From Candidatus Roseilinea sp. (GTDB lineage Bacteria > Chloroflexota > Anaerolineae > J036 > Brachytrichaceae), in assembly GCA_025998955.1 (NCBI GenBank), contig AP024676.1, positions 3,968,001 through 4,032,000 on the forward strand: a stretch of DNA of 64,000 bases. The letters run 5' to 3'. A program made the position numbers and the translations under genes. Below are positions 50,195 to 59,278 of this stretch, piece by piece. Under the pieces are notes generated by a model, which made no database searches, was not told where the DNA came from, and saw only the letters and a list, made by a program, of their open reading frames with translations. The stretch's first letter is position 1. Every line of letters starts with the position of its first letter.

Positions 50195-51403
50195 TCACAA
50201 ATAGTCTTTCAAATGCCGCGACCGGCGTGGGTGGCGCAGCCGGCGCAGCGCCCGTGCTTCGATCTGCCGGATGCGCTCACGCGTCAGGCCGAACTTTTGT
50301 CCGACCTCCTCCAGCGTATAGCATTTGCCGTTCACCAGGCCGAAGCGCAAACGCAAGATGCGCTGCTCGCGCGGCGTGAGCGTGCTCAGCACTTCTTCGA
50401 TCTTCGTCTTCAGCAATTCTTCGTAGACCGTCTGAGCCGGCGAAGGGGTGTTCTCGTCCTCGACGAATGCGCCGAATTCGTTATCCTCCTCCTCGCCGAT
50501 CGGCTGCTCCAACGACAGCGGCCGCCACGACACCTTCAACATCCACTCGACCTGCTCGCTGTCCACGCCCAGCTCCTGGGCGACCTCGGCCGGCGTGGGC
50601 TGACGGCCAAGCGCCTGTTCCAATTCGCGTGTGGCTTTGTACAGCCGGCGGATGCGGTCGTTCATGTGCACCGGCACGCGGATGGTGCGGCTTTGGTCGG
50701 CGATGGCGCGCGTAATCGTCTGCCGGATCCACCACGTGGCATAGGTGGAGAAACGGAAGCCCAGTTTGTAGTTGAACTTTTCGACCGACTTCATCAGACC
50801 CAGGTTGCCCTCCTGGATCAAGTCCAGGAACGGCACGCCACGCCCCATGTATTTCTTGGCGATGCTGACGACGAGGCGGGTGTTGGCCTTGATCAGGTGT
50901 TCACGCGCCTGTCGCCCCTCTTCGATGATCCTCTCGTATTGATGGCGTTCGCGGGGCGAGAGCCGGTCGCCACGCAGTTTGACGCGCGCCTCGGCTGCCC
51001 GGCTGCGCTCGATCGCGCGCGCCAGGCGAACCTCCTCCTCGTTGGTGAGCAGCGGCACCCGCGTCATCTCGCGCAGGTACAGGCCGATGCCGTCGTCTAC
51101 GCTGATGCCGGCCAGGTCGTCATCGGCAGCAGGAGGGGTGTCCTCTTCCTCCTCTTCTTCGTCTCCTTCACCGTCGTCACCGTCATCCAGGCTGGTCATC
51201 TCGCCTTCGTCTTCTTCCTGTGCTACAAGGTCCTGCACCAGCACCCCTGCTTCCTCCAGCAGATTGATCACCTGTTCGACCTGTTCGTAATTGTCCTCGC
51301 CCTCTGGAAGTAGTTCCAGGATATCTTCGGTGACGACATAGCCTTGAGTTTCCGCCTTGATCAACAGTGAGGCAACGATTTGATCTTCGTCAAACTGGGT
51401 CAT
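50195..51403 (-). CDS. rpoD: Primary (group 1/2) RNA polymerase sigma factor
   Basis: A 402-residue housekeeping sigma-70 factor. An acidic stretch at about 63-100 (E-D-E-G-E and E-E-E-E-E-E-D-T) separates region 1.1 (residues 1-55) from region 1.2. Region 2 has the conserved [13 protein letters not shown] and the -10-recognition helix [11 protein letters not shown]. Region 4 ends in the helix-turn-helix [20 protein letters not shown]. Such a sigma would read the TATAAT-type elements seen here. It starts directly after the YceD-like stop, so the two form one transcript from the promoter at 51899-51927. Confidence 0.96.
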   Translation of the reverse strand: MTQFDEDQIVASLLIKAETQGYVVTEDILELLPEGEDNYEQVEQVINLLEEAGVLVQDLVAQEEDEGEMTSLDDGDDGEGDEEEEEEDTPPAADDDLAGISVDDGIGLYLREMTRVPLLTNEEEVRLARAIERSRAAEARVKLRGDRLSPRERHQYERIIEEGRQAREHLIKANTRLVVSIAKKYMGRGVPFLDLIQEGNLGLMKSVEKFNYKLGFRFSTYATWWIRQTITRAIADQSRTIRVPVHMNDRIRRLYKATRELEQALGRQPTPAEVAQELGVDSEQVEWMLKVSWRPLSLEQPIGEEEDNEFGAFVEDENTPSPAQTVYEELLKTKIEEVLSTLTPREQRILRLRFGLVNGKCYTLEEVGQKFGLTRERIRQIEARALRRLRHPRRSRHLKDYL

Positions 51404-51892
51404 TTACGATTCTCCCGAGTCTTGAGAGTTGCTCAGGTGGACGGTCAGCCAATCCCGATCGTCTTCGTCGAGTGCGCTCAGCAGCTCGGCAGTGCTCGCT
51501 CTGGCATACTTGGGGTGGATGGGATTGATGGGGATGGCCATGATGATCTCTTCGCGCAAGGTCTCGGTTAGATCTATCCAGCCATCATCGCTGATCCGGC
51601 GATCGGGGTCGGCGTCGGAGTGCGGATACTGAGGCAGGCCGAGGAGGATATCGTCCAGCGGCACGTTGAGACATAAATTGAAGTCTTCGAGCGAGCGAAC
51701 GCACCGGACAGGGACTTCGGTCTCGACTGATCCGCGTAGTAACACGACGTCGCTGAGACGAACGAATTCGAATGCGCCGCGCAAGTAGGGAACTTGCAAA
51801 TCATCATCAAACTTCGTCGGTCCACGCTCAAGACGCTCGACTTGCGTGCTGCCAACCGGCCCGTAGAGCAACTTGTGAAGCCGGTAACGCAT
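51404..51892 (-). CDS. YceD/DUF177 family protein
   Basis: A 162-residue protein of the DUF177 (YceD) family, linked in other bacteria to 23S rRNA accumulation. The family-like core is D-D-G-W-I-D-L-T-E-T-L-R-E-E-I-I-M-A-I-P near 98-117, followed by N-P-I-H-P. The usual cysteine-rich C-terminus (C-x-x-x-C-x-G-L-C) is missing, as is the neighbouring rpmF. The start ATG lies 6 nt after a consensus sigma-70 -10, so translation is leaderless. It is the upstream partner of rpoD. Confidence 0.75.
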   Translation of the reverse strand: MRYRLHKLLYGPVGSTQVERLERGPTKFDDDLQVPYLRGAFEFVRLSDVVLLRGSVETEVPVRCVRSLEDFNLCLNVPLDDILLGLPQYPHSDADPDRRISDDGWIDLTETLREEIIMAIPINPIHPKYARASTAELLSALDEDDRDWLTVHLSNSQDSGES

Positions 51893-52156
51893 AAAATGAT
51901 ACTAACAGGTAGCAAGGTCACAGTCAACAGGTTTTGCACATTTCGGATACACTTTTTGCACATCATCATAAATATCTTAAAACTTCGGTGCAATTTAAGG
52001 TTTGGGTAGGGTTAACGCCTTGTGTTCAGCCGTTCAGGTGAATAGAATCGCGTTCCCGCGTTACAGGCGACTCGCGACAGCCGCCGTCCACAGAAGTTCT
52101 GACCTCCTGTGGCTTGTGACACGGTGAACAAACAGCTAGCGCATCGAGGGTGGACG
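51893..52156. other. AT-rich divergent region, candidate oriC
   Basis: A 264-bp spacer between divergent yceD-rpoD and dnaA, noticeably AT-richer than its surroundings over about 51893-52020. Two direct copies of TTTTGCACA (51932-51940 and 51954-51962), 22 bp apart, match the DnaA box TTATNCACA with one mismatch each. The AT-rich tract just after them could be an unwinding region. Two boxes is few for an origin. Confidence 0.45.
51899..51927 (-). promoter_or_regulatory. Sigma-70 promoter of yceD-rpoD
   Basis: TTGACT (51922-51927), a 17-bp spacer, and TAGTAT (51899-51904) on the minus strand. Six bases after the -10 comes the ATG. It is the best -35/-10 pair in the window and directly supports leaderless initiation. 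Confidence 0.85.
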
Positions 52157-53533
52157 ATGAGAGCGGAAGAAGCATGGCGATCTGTGCTAGGCGAAATCGA
52201 GGTCGGAATGGGCCGCAGCAGCTATGTGACGTGGCTGAAGTCGGCTCGTTTGATCACGTACGAAGATGGGCAGTTTGTGATCGGGGTGGCGAATGGGTAT
52301 GCGAAGGAATGGATCGAGCAGCGCAAGCTCAGCGACATCCGGCGCATGCTGGGCGAGCGCATGGGCCGGAGCGTGGATGTGTCGCTCGTGGTCATGACGC
52401 AGCACGCTAACCAGCCGGTGATGGATTCACCTCGCTCGGCCGAGCTTCCTGCGCATGGCACAACACCTGCCCAACCGTCGCGTGCGCCGGGCTACACTAA
52501 TGGCACGACGTCCGATGGGCTGCAAAAGCGTTACACGTTCGAGGCGTTCGTGGTCGGCTCGGGCAACCGCATGGCACACGCGGCAGCCATGGCCGTAGCG
52601 GAGGCGCCCGCCGAGCGTTACAACCCGCTCTTCCTGTATGGTGGCTCCGGCCTGGGCAAGACGCACCTGCTGCATGCCATCGGCAATAGCGCGAAGCAGC
52701 GCGGCCTGGTCTGCCGCTACGTGACCTCCGAGACGTTCACCAACGAGTTGATCAGCGCGATCCGCTCGCAATCGCAGGAAGCGTTTCGCAACCGCTACCG
52801 CTATGTGGACATGCTGCTGATGGATGACGTACAGTTCATCGCCGGAAAGGAGTCCACGCAGGAAGAGTTCTTCCACACCTTCAACGCGCTGCACGGCGCG
52901 AACAAGCAGATCGTGCTCACCAGCGATCGAGCGCCCAAGATGATGGTGACGCTAGAGGATCGCCTGCGCAGCCGATTCGAATGGGGTTTGATGGTGGACA
53001 TCGCTCCGCCGGACTTGGAGACGCGCATGGCCATCCTGCAGCATAAAGTGGCGCAGATGGGATGCACGATCCCTGCTGACGTGATCGAGTTCGTCGCCAA
53101 GCAAATCCAGAGCAACGTGCGCGAGCTGGAAGGCGCGCTTACGCGTCTGCTGGCTACGTCGGAGATGACCGGACGGCCGATCACCATTCAGTTCGCCCGC
53201 GATACGCTGGCCGATCTGGTAGGCCGGCGCGCGCACATCACGCCGTCTCAGGTGATCGAGACCGTCGCGAAGTACTACAACATCTCGGTGGCCGATATGG
53301 TGTCGCCTTCGCGGAACAAGGAGCTCGTGCAACCGCGCCAGATCGCGATGTACCTCATCCGCCAGGAAACCGACGCCTCGCTGCCGGAGATCGGCGGTCT
53401 GCTCGGCGGACGCGATCACACCACCATCCTCCACGGGGTGGAGCGCATCAAAGACCGGCTGGAGACCGAGGAGCAACTGCGCCGCGACGTGATGAGCGTG
53501 CGCGAGCAACTCTACCTGAACGTCACGGCCTAA
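52157..53533 (+). CDS. dnaA: Chromosomal replication initiator DnaA
   Basis: Binds the origin and starts replication. The 458-residue protein has domain I (residues 1-80), a variable linker (80-125), the AAA+ domain with Walker A G-G-S-G-L-G-K-T at 162-169, L-L-M-D-D-V-Q-F (Walker B) and the sensor II arginine region R-E-L-E-G-A-L. The C-terminal DNA-binding domain carries P-R-Q-I-A-M-Y-L and [10 protein letters not shown], the DnaA-box-recognition signature. ATG 52157 follows GAGGGTGG; a 16-residue longer reading is less likely. dnaN is not adjacent. Confidence 0.97.
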   Translation: MRAEEAWRSVLGEIEVGMGRSSYVTWLKSARLITYEDGQFVIGVANGYAKEWIEQRKLSDIRRMLGERMGRSVDVSLVVMTQHANQPVMDSPRSAELPAHGTTPAQPSRAPGYTNGTTSDGLQKRYTFEAFVVGSGNRMAHAAAMAVAEAPAERYNPLFLYGGSGLGKTHLLHAIGNSAKQRGLVCRYVTSETFTNELISAIRSQSQEAFRNRYRYVDMLLMDDVQFIAGKESTQEEFFHTFNALHGANKQIVLTSDRAPKMMVTLEDRLRSRFEWGLMVDIAPPDLETRMAILQHKVAQMGCTIPADVIEFVAKQIQSNVRELEGALTRLLATSEMTGRPITIQFARDTLADLVGRRAHITPSQVIETVAKYYNISVADMVSPSRNKELVQPRQIAMYLIRQETDASLPEIGGLLGGRDHTTILHGVERIKDRLETEEQLRRDVMSVREQLYLNVTA

Positions 53534-53541
53534 GCGGGTAG

Positions 53542-54021
53542 TCACCGCTGCAACTTCAAGACCGCTGCGACCTCGTCTATCACGGCGCGTTCCGCAGGAT
53601 CCACGCGGCTTCTGCCGCTCCATACTGCTTCGGCCACGTTCTCGGCCAAGTAAACGATCCAGCGCCCATAGCTTTCGCAATCCTCGGGCGCGCCTTTCGC
53701 TTCTAACAACGCCATGGCCTGCCGGCACTGATCCATCGCCCAGGCCCTGGTTTCATCCGGGGGCAAGGAAGAGAGCGCCTCCTCGCGCGACGTCCGCAGC
53801 CGCATCTCCTCACCCCACGCGTCGCGATTGCGAATGAGCGTGAGCACGAGTTGATTGTCCGCGAAGGGCTGCTCCGCAGAGCGCCGCCAGGCTTCGAACA
53901 TTGCCGTGCGCTCCTCGACCGCCCCGACCGGATCTGCCGCCAGCACGGCCAGCCCGACCGCCTCCGGCGCGGTTGCCAACACTTGCCATTCCGCATCTGT
54001 GAAATCGTCGCGCGATGCCAT
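53542..54021 (-). CDS. Conserved protein of unknown function
   Basis: A 159-residue, mostly helical soluble protein. It opens M-A-S-R-D-D-F-T-D-A-E-W-Q-V-L-A-T-A-P with a helix pattern that recalls TerB-like or tellurite-resistance-type helical bundles in Chloroflexota, although I do not see the TerB metal residues. A second half has W-I-V-Y-L-A-E-N-V-A-E-A near 120-131. AAGGAGG four nt before the ATG gives a clear start. It overlaps no other gene and is convergent with dnaA. Confidence 0.65.
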   Translation of the reverse strand: MASRDDFTDAEWQVLATAPEAVGLAVLAADPVGAVEERTAMFEAWRRSAEQPFADNQLVLTLIRNRDAWGEEMRLRTSREEALSSLPPDETRAWAMDQCRQAMALLEAKGAPEDCESYGRWIVYLAENVAEAVWSGRSRVDPAERAVIDEVAAVLKLQR

Positions 54022-54277
54022 TCAACCTCCTTTTTGCGCAGCGCCCGCTGAGTCGCTGCGACGCGAGTGCCCATTCTATAAGCCCTTGCGGCGCTTGGAC
54101 AACACCGATGCCTCTGTCACACCCGTCGTGTAGTCGTGGCTATCGTCGGCAAGGGTTCGTTTGGAATTTGCGCAAGCCACTGCGGGCAAACTCGCTGCAT
54201 CTACGACTATCAGGTTGGCATCGCGGCCGTGACGCCGGAGCGCAGCGCGTCCTCTCGTAACCGTATAATCGCGCGGC
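54022..54277. other. Divergent intergenic region
   Basis: A 256-bp spacer between the unknown protein (minus) and the rhodanese gene (plus). The minus strand has TTGTCC-16 bp-TATAGA, a reasonable sigma-70 promoter for the minus gene, which also has its own Shine-Dalgarno. No RNA gene or repeat is evident. Confidence 0.5.
54264..54269 (+). promoter_or_regulatory. -10 element of a leaderless start
   Basis: Perfect TATAAT, ending 8 nt before the GTG start at 54278. No Shine-Dalgarno is present. Confidence 0.6.
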
Positions 54278-54604
54278 GTGCAGGCCATAAGGAGCATCTC
54301 GCCGGTGGAATACGCAATTCGGCGACAAGCAGGCGACCCGGCCGTGCTGATTGACGTGCGCGAGCCGTGGGAATTCGAGATCGCCCGCATAGACGGCGCG
54401 CTGTTGATGCCGCTCGACTCAATCTACGAATGGGCTGCTCAGCTGGATCGCGATGCTTCTTATGTGCTGGTATGTCATCACGGCATTCGCAGTGCGTTGG
54501 CCTGCCAGGTGCTACAGGCACTCGGCTTCGGTGACGTCGTGAATCTGGATGGCGGCATTGACGCCTGGGCGCTTTTCGTTGACCCGCGTATAAGGCGATA
54601 TTGA
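54278..54604 (+). CDS. Single-domain rhodanese-like protein
   Basis: A 108-residue rhodanese domain, likely a sulfur carrier or thiosulfate:cyanide-type sulfurtransferase in the cytoplasm. Key features are L-I-D-V-R-E-P-W-E-F near 25 and the active-site loop V-C-H-H-G-I-R-S with Cys near residue 66. The loop has six residues, typical of sulfurtransferases rather than Cdc25-type phosphatases. A D-L-D/N-G-G-I-D-A-W tail is standard. Translation starts with GTG. The GH3 gene begins 30 bp later. Confidence 0.92.
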   Translation: MQAIRSISPVEYAIRRQAGDPAVLIDVREPWEFEIARIDGALLMPLDSIYEWAAQLDRDASYVLVCHHGIRSALACQVLQALGFGDVVNLDGGIDAWALFVDPRIRRY

Positions 54605-54634
54605 CCCGGCTTTGGAGTCGGGTCATTCGAGATC

Positions 54635-57600
54635 ATGTCGAATCTTCGAACTCATCCATCCTCAGTGCGACGCTGGGTGGCAAGCCTGCTTTGCGTGGGG
54701 TGTCTGTTGGCACCGGCCGCGCCGCTGCCGGCTCTGGCTCAGGACCCTCAGCCGGTGACGATCCCCTATCTCGAAGAGGCGAAAGCCATCATTGCTCGCA
54801 TGACCCTGGCGCAACGGGTTGGCCAGTTATTCATCGTCAGCTTCCGGGGCGACGACGTCTCGCCGTCGTCCGACATCGCCAGGCTTATCACGGACTACCA
54901 CATCGGCGGCGTGCAGTTGCGCGCGGCGAATCGGAACTTCGACAATGCCAAAGCCGATCCGCCGGTCACTCAGCAAATCATTCGCCTGACGAATGCGCTG
55001 CAGCAATTGGCCTTCAGCGATGAGCTGGCTACAGAGGCGATCAGTGAGTTCGTGCAGGAACCGATCACGCCGACGACGCACGTGACGGTCTCAGCTTCTG
55101 CTATCCCGCTGTTCATCGCACTTTTGCAGGAAGCGGACTGGACGACGCGCTCTGAGCTGAGCGAGATCACCCAGGAGGTGACGCAGATCCCAAGCCAAAT
55201 GGCCGTCGGTGCGACGTGGACGCCGGCCATCGCGCAAACCATCGGTGAAATCCTGGGTAGCGAACTTGCGCAGTTGGGCGTCAACGTGTTGTTCGGGCCG
55301 ACGCTCGATGTCACCGATACCCCACGCCCGAACACGCCGGGCGACTTGGGCACACATGTGTTCGGCGGTGATCCGTTCTGGGTGGGGAGGCTGGGTGCGG
55401 CATTCGTGGCCGGCCTACATAGTGGCAGCAAAAATCGCCTGGCCGCCGTGGGCAAACACTTCCCCGGCCTCGGCTCCTCCGACCGCAACGTGAGCGAAGA
55501 GATCCCCACCGTGCAGAAGTCCATCGAGCAGCTTCGGCTGATCGAGCTGGCGCCGTTTTTCGCCGTGCTCAAGGGCGAGGCATCGAAGGACACGACGGTA
55601 GATGGGCTGCTGGTGTCCCATATTCGGTATCGCGGCTTGCAGGGCAACATCCGCGCCAGCACCCGGCCGGTCAGCTTCGACCCACAAGCGTATCAGGCCT
55701 TGATGTCCCTGCCCGAGACGGCGGCCTGGCGCAACAGTGGCGGCGTGACGTTCAGCGATCAACTCGGCGCGCGCAGCGTGCGGCGGTTCTACGATCCGTT
55801 GGAGGCGTCGTTCAATGCCCGGCGCATCGCTCAGGAGGCGTTCATGGCCGGTAACGATGTGCTGGTGCTGGGCAACTTCGGGCTGACCAACGACTGGTCG
55901 GAGCAGTTGACGAACATCACTGAGACCATCTCGTTCTTCCAGACCAAATACTCGGAGGACAAAACGTTCGCCGCCCGTGTGGATGAGTCGCTCACGCGCA
56001 TCATTTCGCTGAAGCTACGCCTGTATGGGGGCAGGTTCAGGTTGAGCGAAGTCCTGGTGAAGGACGTCGAACAGTTGGAAGAGCAGGATGAGTCGGCGGC
56101 CAAGATCGCCAAGCTGGCCAAAGAGAGCATCACGCTGCTTTCGCCGAACGTGCGCGATTTACCGGCGGTCTTGCCAACGCAGCCGACCAAGAACGATTAC
56201 ATCGTCTTCATTACCGACAACCGCACCATCCGCGAATGTGCTGAGTGCGAGCCTTATCCCGCCGTGTCGCGCACGGCGTTAGAGGAGATCGCGCTCGATC
56301 TGTATGGCCCGCGCAAGACCGAGCAGGTAGATCCATCGCGCATCGCGTCGTTCACGTTTGGCGATTTGGCCGACTACAATCGTCGAGCGAGTGTGCTGGC
56401 GACGCCCGGCGGCACGCCGATTTTGCCGACGGCGACCGGGCCGGCCGTTGGCGAGGTGGTTCAGCCGACGGCGACGCCTGATCGCCCGCCGCTTAAGATC
56501 CAATCTGCTATCGAGCGCGCGACCTGGATCATCATCGCGGTCATAGATACCAACCCCGCCGTGCCTTCGACCGCTGCGCTGCGCACCTTCCTCGCTCAAA
56601 GCGCCGACATCCTCAAAGACAAGCGCGTGATTGTGTTCGCGCTGGGCGCGCCGTACTATCTCGACGCGACCGAGATCAGCCGGACCACGGCCTATTTCGG
56701 CGTCTATAGCCGCAGCCGGCCTTACCTCGAAGCAGCGCTGCGCGCGGTGTTCGGCGAGTTCCCCGCGCCGGGCAATTCCCCGGTCTCGATCAATAGCCTG
56801 GGTTACTCGCTCATCGCGCAGACAGCACCGAATCGCGATCAGGTTATCCCGCTCGTGGCTGCGTCCGTCGGGAGCGAACCGATCACCGCTACAGTGGAGG
56901 GCATGCCTGCGCTGCTTGAGCTGCGGATTGGCGATCGCCTGCGAGTGCGAGCCGGGCCGATCTTCGATCTGAATGGGCGTGTGGTCCCTGACGGCACCGA
57001 AGTGCAATTCATTCTCTCGTATCCGGATGAGCGCATCGAACAGCGCTTGCCGGGCAACAAGACGACCACCCGTGACGGATTCGCGGAGACCACGATCGAG
57101 TTGCAGCGGCAAGGCAGGCTCGAAATCCGGGCCGAGGCCGATCAAGCGGTCACATCGTATACCATCAACGTGAATGCGACCGACAAAGTCTCGGTCGAGA
57201 CGGTGATCCCTACCTCACTGCCGGCCGAATTGCTACAGTCTGCGACTACACCGGCTGAGTCGCCGGTACCCGAGGCAACGGTGGCGCTGCCAACGCCCAT
57301 GCCGGGCGAGATGCCTCCCGCGACGCGGTCCAACCTCGCCGGCTTCCTGCTCACGCTGGTCGGGTTGCTGGCCGTGAGCGTTGGTGTTTTCGGCGTCCTC
57401 TCTCAGGCAGGGTTCGGCATCCTCGATCTACACACGAAGATCCGGGTGGCGTTGGGCATATGGGTCGCTGGTTGGCTGAGCTACACCCTGGCAGCGCTCG
57501 GCGCGCCGGGGCTGAGCTGGGCGACTTCTGTGTTGGATTGGAGCGGCGCCGTGGTGATGGCGATGCTGTTTGCCTTGTTGGGCGCCGGCCTGACGCTGGT

Positions 57601-57655
57601 AACGTTGCGCGTGCGCAGCCGGAACAGGGATAATAGCGGGCGACAACGCGCATAG
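54635..57655 (+). CDS. Secreted, divergent GH3-like protein with membrane anchor
   Basis: A 1006-residue protein. Residues 1-36 are a signal peptide ending L-A-Q. Residues 45-430 are a glycoside-hydrolase family 3 barrel of the NagZ type: R-M-T-L-A-Q-R-V-G-Q-L-F near 55, K-H-F-P-G-L-G at 274-280, and a nucleophile-type S-D in F-S-D-Q-L-G-A. The family's D-Q-E-G-G loop is here L-Q-E-A-D, and the D-S-H catalytic dyad after K-H-F-P-G reads N-V-S, so classic beta-N-acetylglucosaminidase chemistry is doubtful. Residues of about 470-750 match the GH3 C-terminal region; 750-850 form an Ig-like module; three helices (about 885-990) anchor the C-terminus. Confidence 0.82.
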   Translation: MSNLRTHPSSVRRWVASLLCVGCLLAPAAPLPALAQDPQPVTIPYLEEAKAIIARMTLAQRVGQLFIVSFRGDDVSPSSDIARLITDYHIGGVQLRAANRNFDNAKADPPVTQQIIRLTNALQQLAFSDELATEAISEFVQEPITPTTHVTVSASAIPLFIALLQEADWTTRSELSEITQEVTQIPSQMAVGATWTPAIAQTIGEILGSELAQLGVNVLFGPTLDVTDTPRPNTPGDLGTHVFGGDPFWVGRLGAAFVAGLHSGSKNRLAAVGKHFPGLGSSDRNVSEEIPTVQKSIEQLRLIELAPFFAVLKGEASKDTTVDGLLVSHIRYRGLQGNIRASTRPVSFDPQAYQALMSLPETAAWRNSGGVTFSDQLGARSVRRFYDPLEASFNARRIAQEAFMAGNDVLVLGNFGLTNDWSEQLTNITETISFFQTKYSEDKTFAARVDESLTRIISLKLRLYGGRFRLSEVLVKDVEQLEEQDESAAKIAKLAKESITLLSPNVRDLPAVLPTQPTKNDYIVFITDNRTIRECAECEPYPAVSRTALEEIALDLYGPRKTEQVDPSRIASFTFGDLADYNRRASVLATPGGTPILPTATGPAVGEVVQPTATPDRPPLKIQSAIERATWIIIAVIDTNPAVPSTAALRTFLAQSADILKDKRVIVFALGAPYYLDATEISRTTAYFGVYSRSRPYLEAALRAVFGEFPAPGNSPVSINSLGYSLIAQTAPNRDQVIPLVAASVGSEPITATVEGMPALLELRIGDRLRVRAGPIFDLNGRVVPDGTEVQFILSYPDERIEQRLPGNKTTTRDGFAETTIELQRQGRLEIRAEADQAVTSYTINVNATDKVSVETVIPTSLPAELLQSATTPAESPVPEATVALPTPMPGEMPPATRSNLAGFLLTLVGLLAVSVGVFGVLSQAGFGILDLHTKIRVALGIWVAGWLSYTLAALGAPGLSWATSVLDWSGAVVMAMLFALLGAGLTLVTLRVRSRNRDNSGRQRA

Positions 57656-57675
57656 CCCATGCGACGGAGACGCCC

Positions 57676-58002
57676 ATGAATCTGTTGAAACGATTGTTCG
57701 GTGGCGCAGCCAACTCAGAAGCCGCTTCCCAAGACTCGGATGCACTGATCTACTACGTCAAAGGCAACAAGTGCGGCGCGATCACGCGGGTGCGCATTGA
57801 TCGGCGCAACGACCTCAGCCGGGACGACGATGACAATTTCTTCGTGCGCAAGGTGGTCGTGGACAGCAAGTGCTATGGCCAGGTCGAGATCGAGTTGTGT
57901 TTCGACCCCCAATACAACGAAATCAGCCGCGAGATCCGGGGCGGTGTCTTCGTCACACGCCAAGACTGGGAAGCGCAGGAAGCCGAAAAGCGCCAACCTT
58001 AA
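57676..58002 (+). CDS. Small conserved protein of unknown function
   Basis: A 108-residue soluble protein with a short basic N-terminus (M-N-L-L-K-R-L-F-G-G), then an alpha/beta body holding G-N-K-C-G, R-D-D-D-D-N-F-F-V-R-K near 46-56, and V-D-S-K-C-Y-G-Q-V-E-I-E-L-C-F-D near 63-78. The three or four cysteines (G-N-K-C, S-K-C, E-L-C) could bind a metal. I do not recognise the family. A ribosome binding site (GACGGAGACGCCC) is weak. Confidence 0.6.
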   Translation: MNLLKRLFGGAANSEAASQDSDALIYYVKGNKCGAITRVRIDRRNDLSRDDDDNFFVRKVVVDSKCYGQVEIELCFDPQYNEISREIRGGVFVTRQDWEAQEAEKRQP

Positions 58003-58027
58003 ATCGCGCGTTTCTCTTTAACAATGT

Positions 58028-58044
58028 TAAAGAAAACTTTTAAG
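58028..58044. other. Palindrome before the ATP-grasp cluster
   Basis: CTTTAACA-A-TGTTAAAG is an exact 17-base palindrome with a one-base centre, in an AT-rich stretch 20 bp upstream of the promoter. It could be an operator half-site pair or a short terminator for the upstream gene. Confidence 0.45.
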
Positions 58045-58064
58045 CTTGCTGAGCGCGAATATCA

Positions 58065-58092
58065 TTGACAAGCGAAACACGCAACATAGAAT
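58065..58092 (+). promoter_or_regulatory. Sigma-70 promoter of the ATP-grasp cluster
   Basis: TTGACA (58065-58070), a 16-bp spacer and TAGAAT (58087-58092). It is one of two full -35/-10 pairs in the window. Transcription would start near 58099, 25 bases before ATG 58125. Confidence 0.75.
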
Positions 58093-58124
58093 CGCGCCAT
58101 AAGACTCGATGAGTCTTGGCGCAT

Positions 58125-59273
58125 ATGGCAGCAAGTTCGCAGCAGGAAGAAGCAGAGATCGCGCTCACAAGCGTTACGACGAACGGATACCACGGACCGA
58201 GTAAGACCGCCGGCTCGGCGTTGCATATCGCCCCTGACGCAAGGCCGGCGCCCCACGCGCCACCGGCTAAACGTACTTACCGCATTGCGCTGCTCGTCAA
58301 TCTGGCGCGCAACGCGCCACCGATTCACCGCAACAACGCACCTCCGGATATCCTGGCCGAGTTGGACTCGGATAAAAACGTGGAGTCGTACGCGCGTGCC
58401 CTATGCCAGGCCGGTCACGAGGTGTTGATCCACGAGGGGGACGCATACCTCGCCCCTTGGCTCGACGAGGTCCGGCCCGACATTTGCTTCAATACCTGTG
58501 AGGGGTTCGGTGGAGACAGCCGCGAGGCACAAGTGCCGGCGCTGCTGGAGATGATCGGTGTGCGCTACACCGGCCCAACGCCGCTTGCTGCGGCGATCAC
58601 CCACGACAAGCCGACTACCAAGCGCATCCTGCACTACTACGGCATGCCGACGCCGCACTTCCAGGTGTTCAATACGCCGGATGACCCACTGCGCCACACG
58701 TTGCACTTCCCGTTGTTCGTCAAGCCGGCGCACGAAGGCACCGGGATGGGCGTGCACAACGAGAGCGTGGTGCACAACGAACGCCAACTGCGCGATCGCG
58801 TCGCCTGGACGATCGAGGCCTACCAGCAGCCGGCCTTGGTCGAAACCTACATTGCCGGCCGCGACATCACCTGTGGCCTGGTCGGCAACGGCCATGACGT
58901 GCACTTCTTCCCGATCACCGAGGTGGATTTCAGCGGCTATCCACCCGAGTTGCTGCCGATCTACGGCTCGATCCAGAAGGTCGAGCTGGATCATCTCTAT
59001 CGGAACAAGTGCCCGGCGCCGCTAGGGGAAAAGCTGACCCGCGAGATAAGACGGCTGACGCATCAGACCTTCCTGGTCACCGGTTGCCGCGACTTTGCGC
59101 GCGTGGACTTCCGCCTGGATGCGCGCAACCGGCCGTTCATCCTCGAGATCAACGCATTGCCCGGCATCACCCCGCGCAGCGACCTAACGCTAATGGCCGA
59201 AGCAGAGGGTTGGACGCATGGCGATCTGGTCCGGGCAGTGCTGGACGCAGGCCTGAAGCGATATGGGATGTGA
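58125..59273 (+). CDS. ATP-grasp ligase, D-Ala-D-Ala ligase-like (copy 1)
   Basis: A 382-residue member of the ATP-grasp carboxylate-amine ligase family. A disordered N-terminal 45 residues (Ala/Pro/Ser-rich) precede the body. Motifs are N-T-C-E-G-F-G-G-D near 127, G-V-R-Y-T-G near 150, V-K-P-A-H-E-G-T-G-M-G-V-H near 210 (ATP-binding lysine and glycine loop), and D-F-A-R-V-D-F-R-L near 330 with E-I-N-A-L-P-G (metal-binding Glu/Asn). It resembles D-Ala-D-Ala ligase but groups with two neighbours rather than with Ddl. The product is probably a dipeptide or amino-acyl amide of unknown identity. Confidence 0.88.
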   Translation: MAASSQQEEAEIALTSVTTNGYHGPSKTAGSALHIAPDARPAPHAPPAKRTYRIALLVNLARNAPPIHRNNAPPDILAELDSDKNVESYARALCQAGHEVLIHEGDAYLAPWLDEVRPDICFNTCEGFGGDSREAQVPALLEMIGVRYTGPTPLAAAITHDKPTTKRILHYYGMPTPHFQVFNTPDDPLRHTLHFPLFVKPAHEGTGMGVHNESVVHNERQLRDRVAWTIEAYQQPALVETYIAGRDITCGLVGNGHDVHFFPITEVDFSGYPPELLPIYGSIQKVELDHLYRNKCPAPLGEKLTREIRRLTHQTFLVTGCRDFARVDFRLDARNRPFILEINALPGITPRSDLTLMAEAEGWTHGDLVRAVLDAGLKRYGM

Positions 59274-59278
59274 TGCGC

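Noticed and set aside
50213..51313. Plus-strand ORF of 366 codons opposite rpoD
   Set aside because: Antisense shadow. rpoD has all sigma regions intact.
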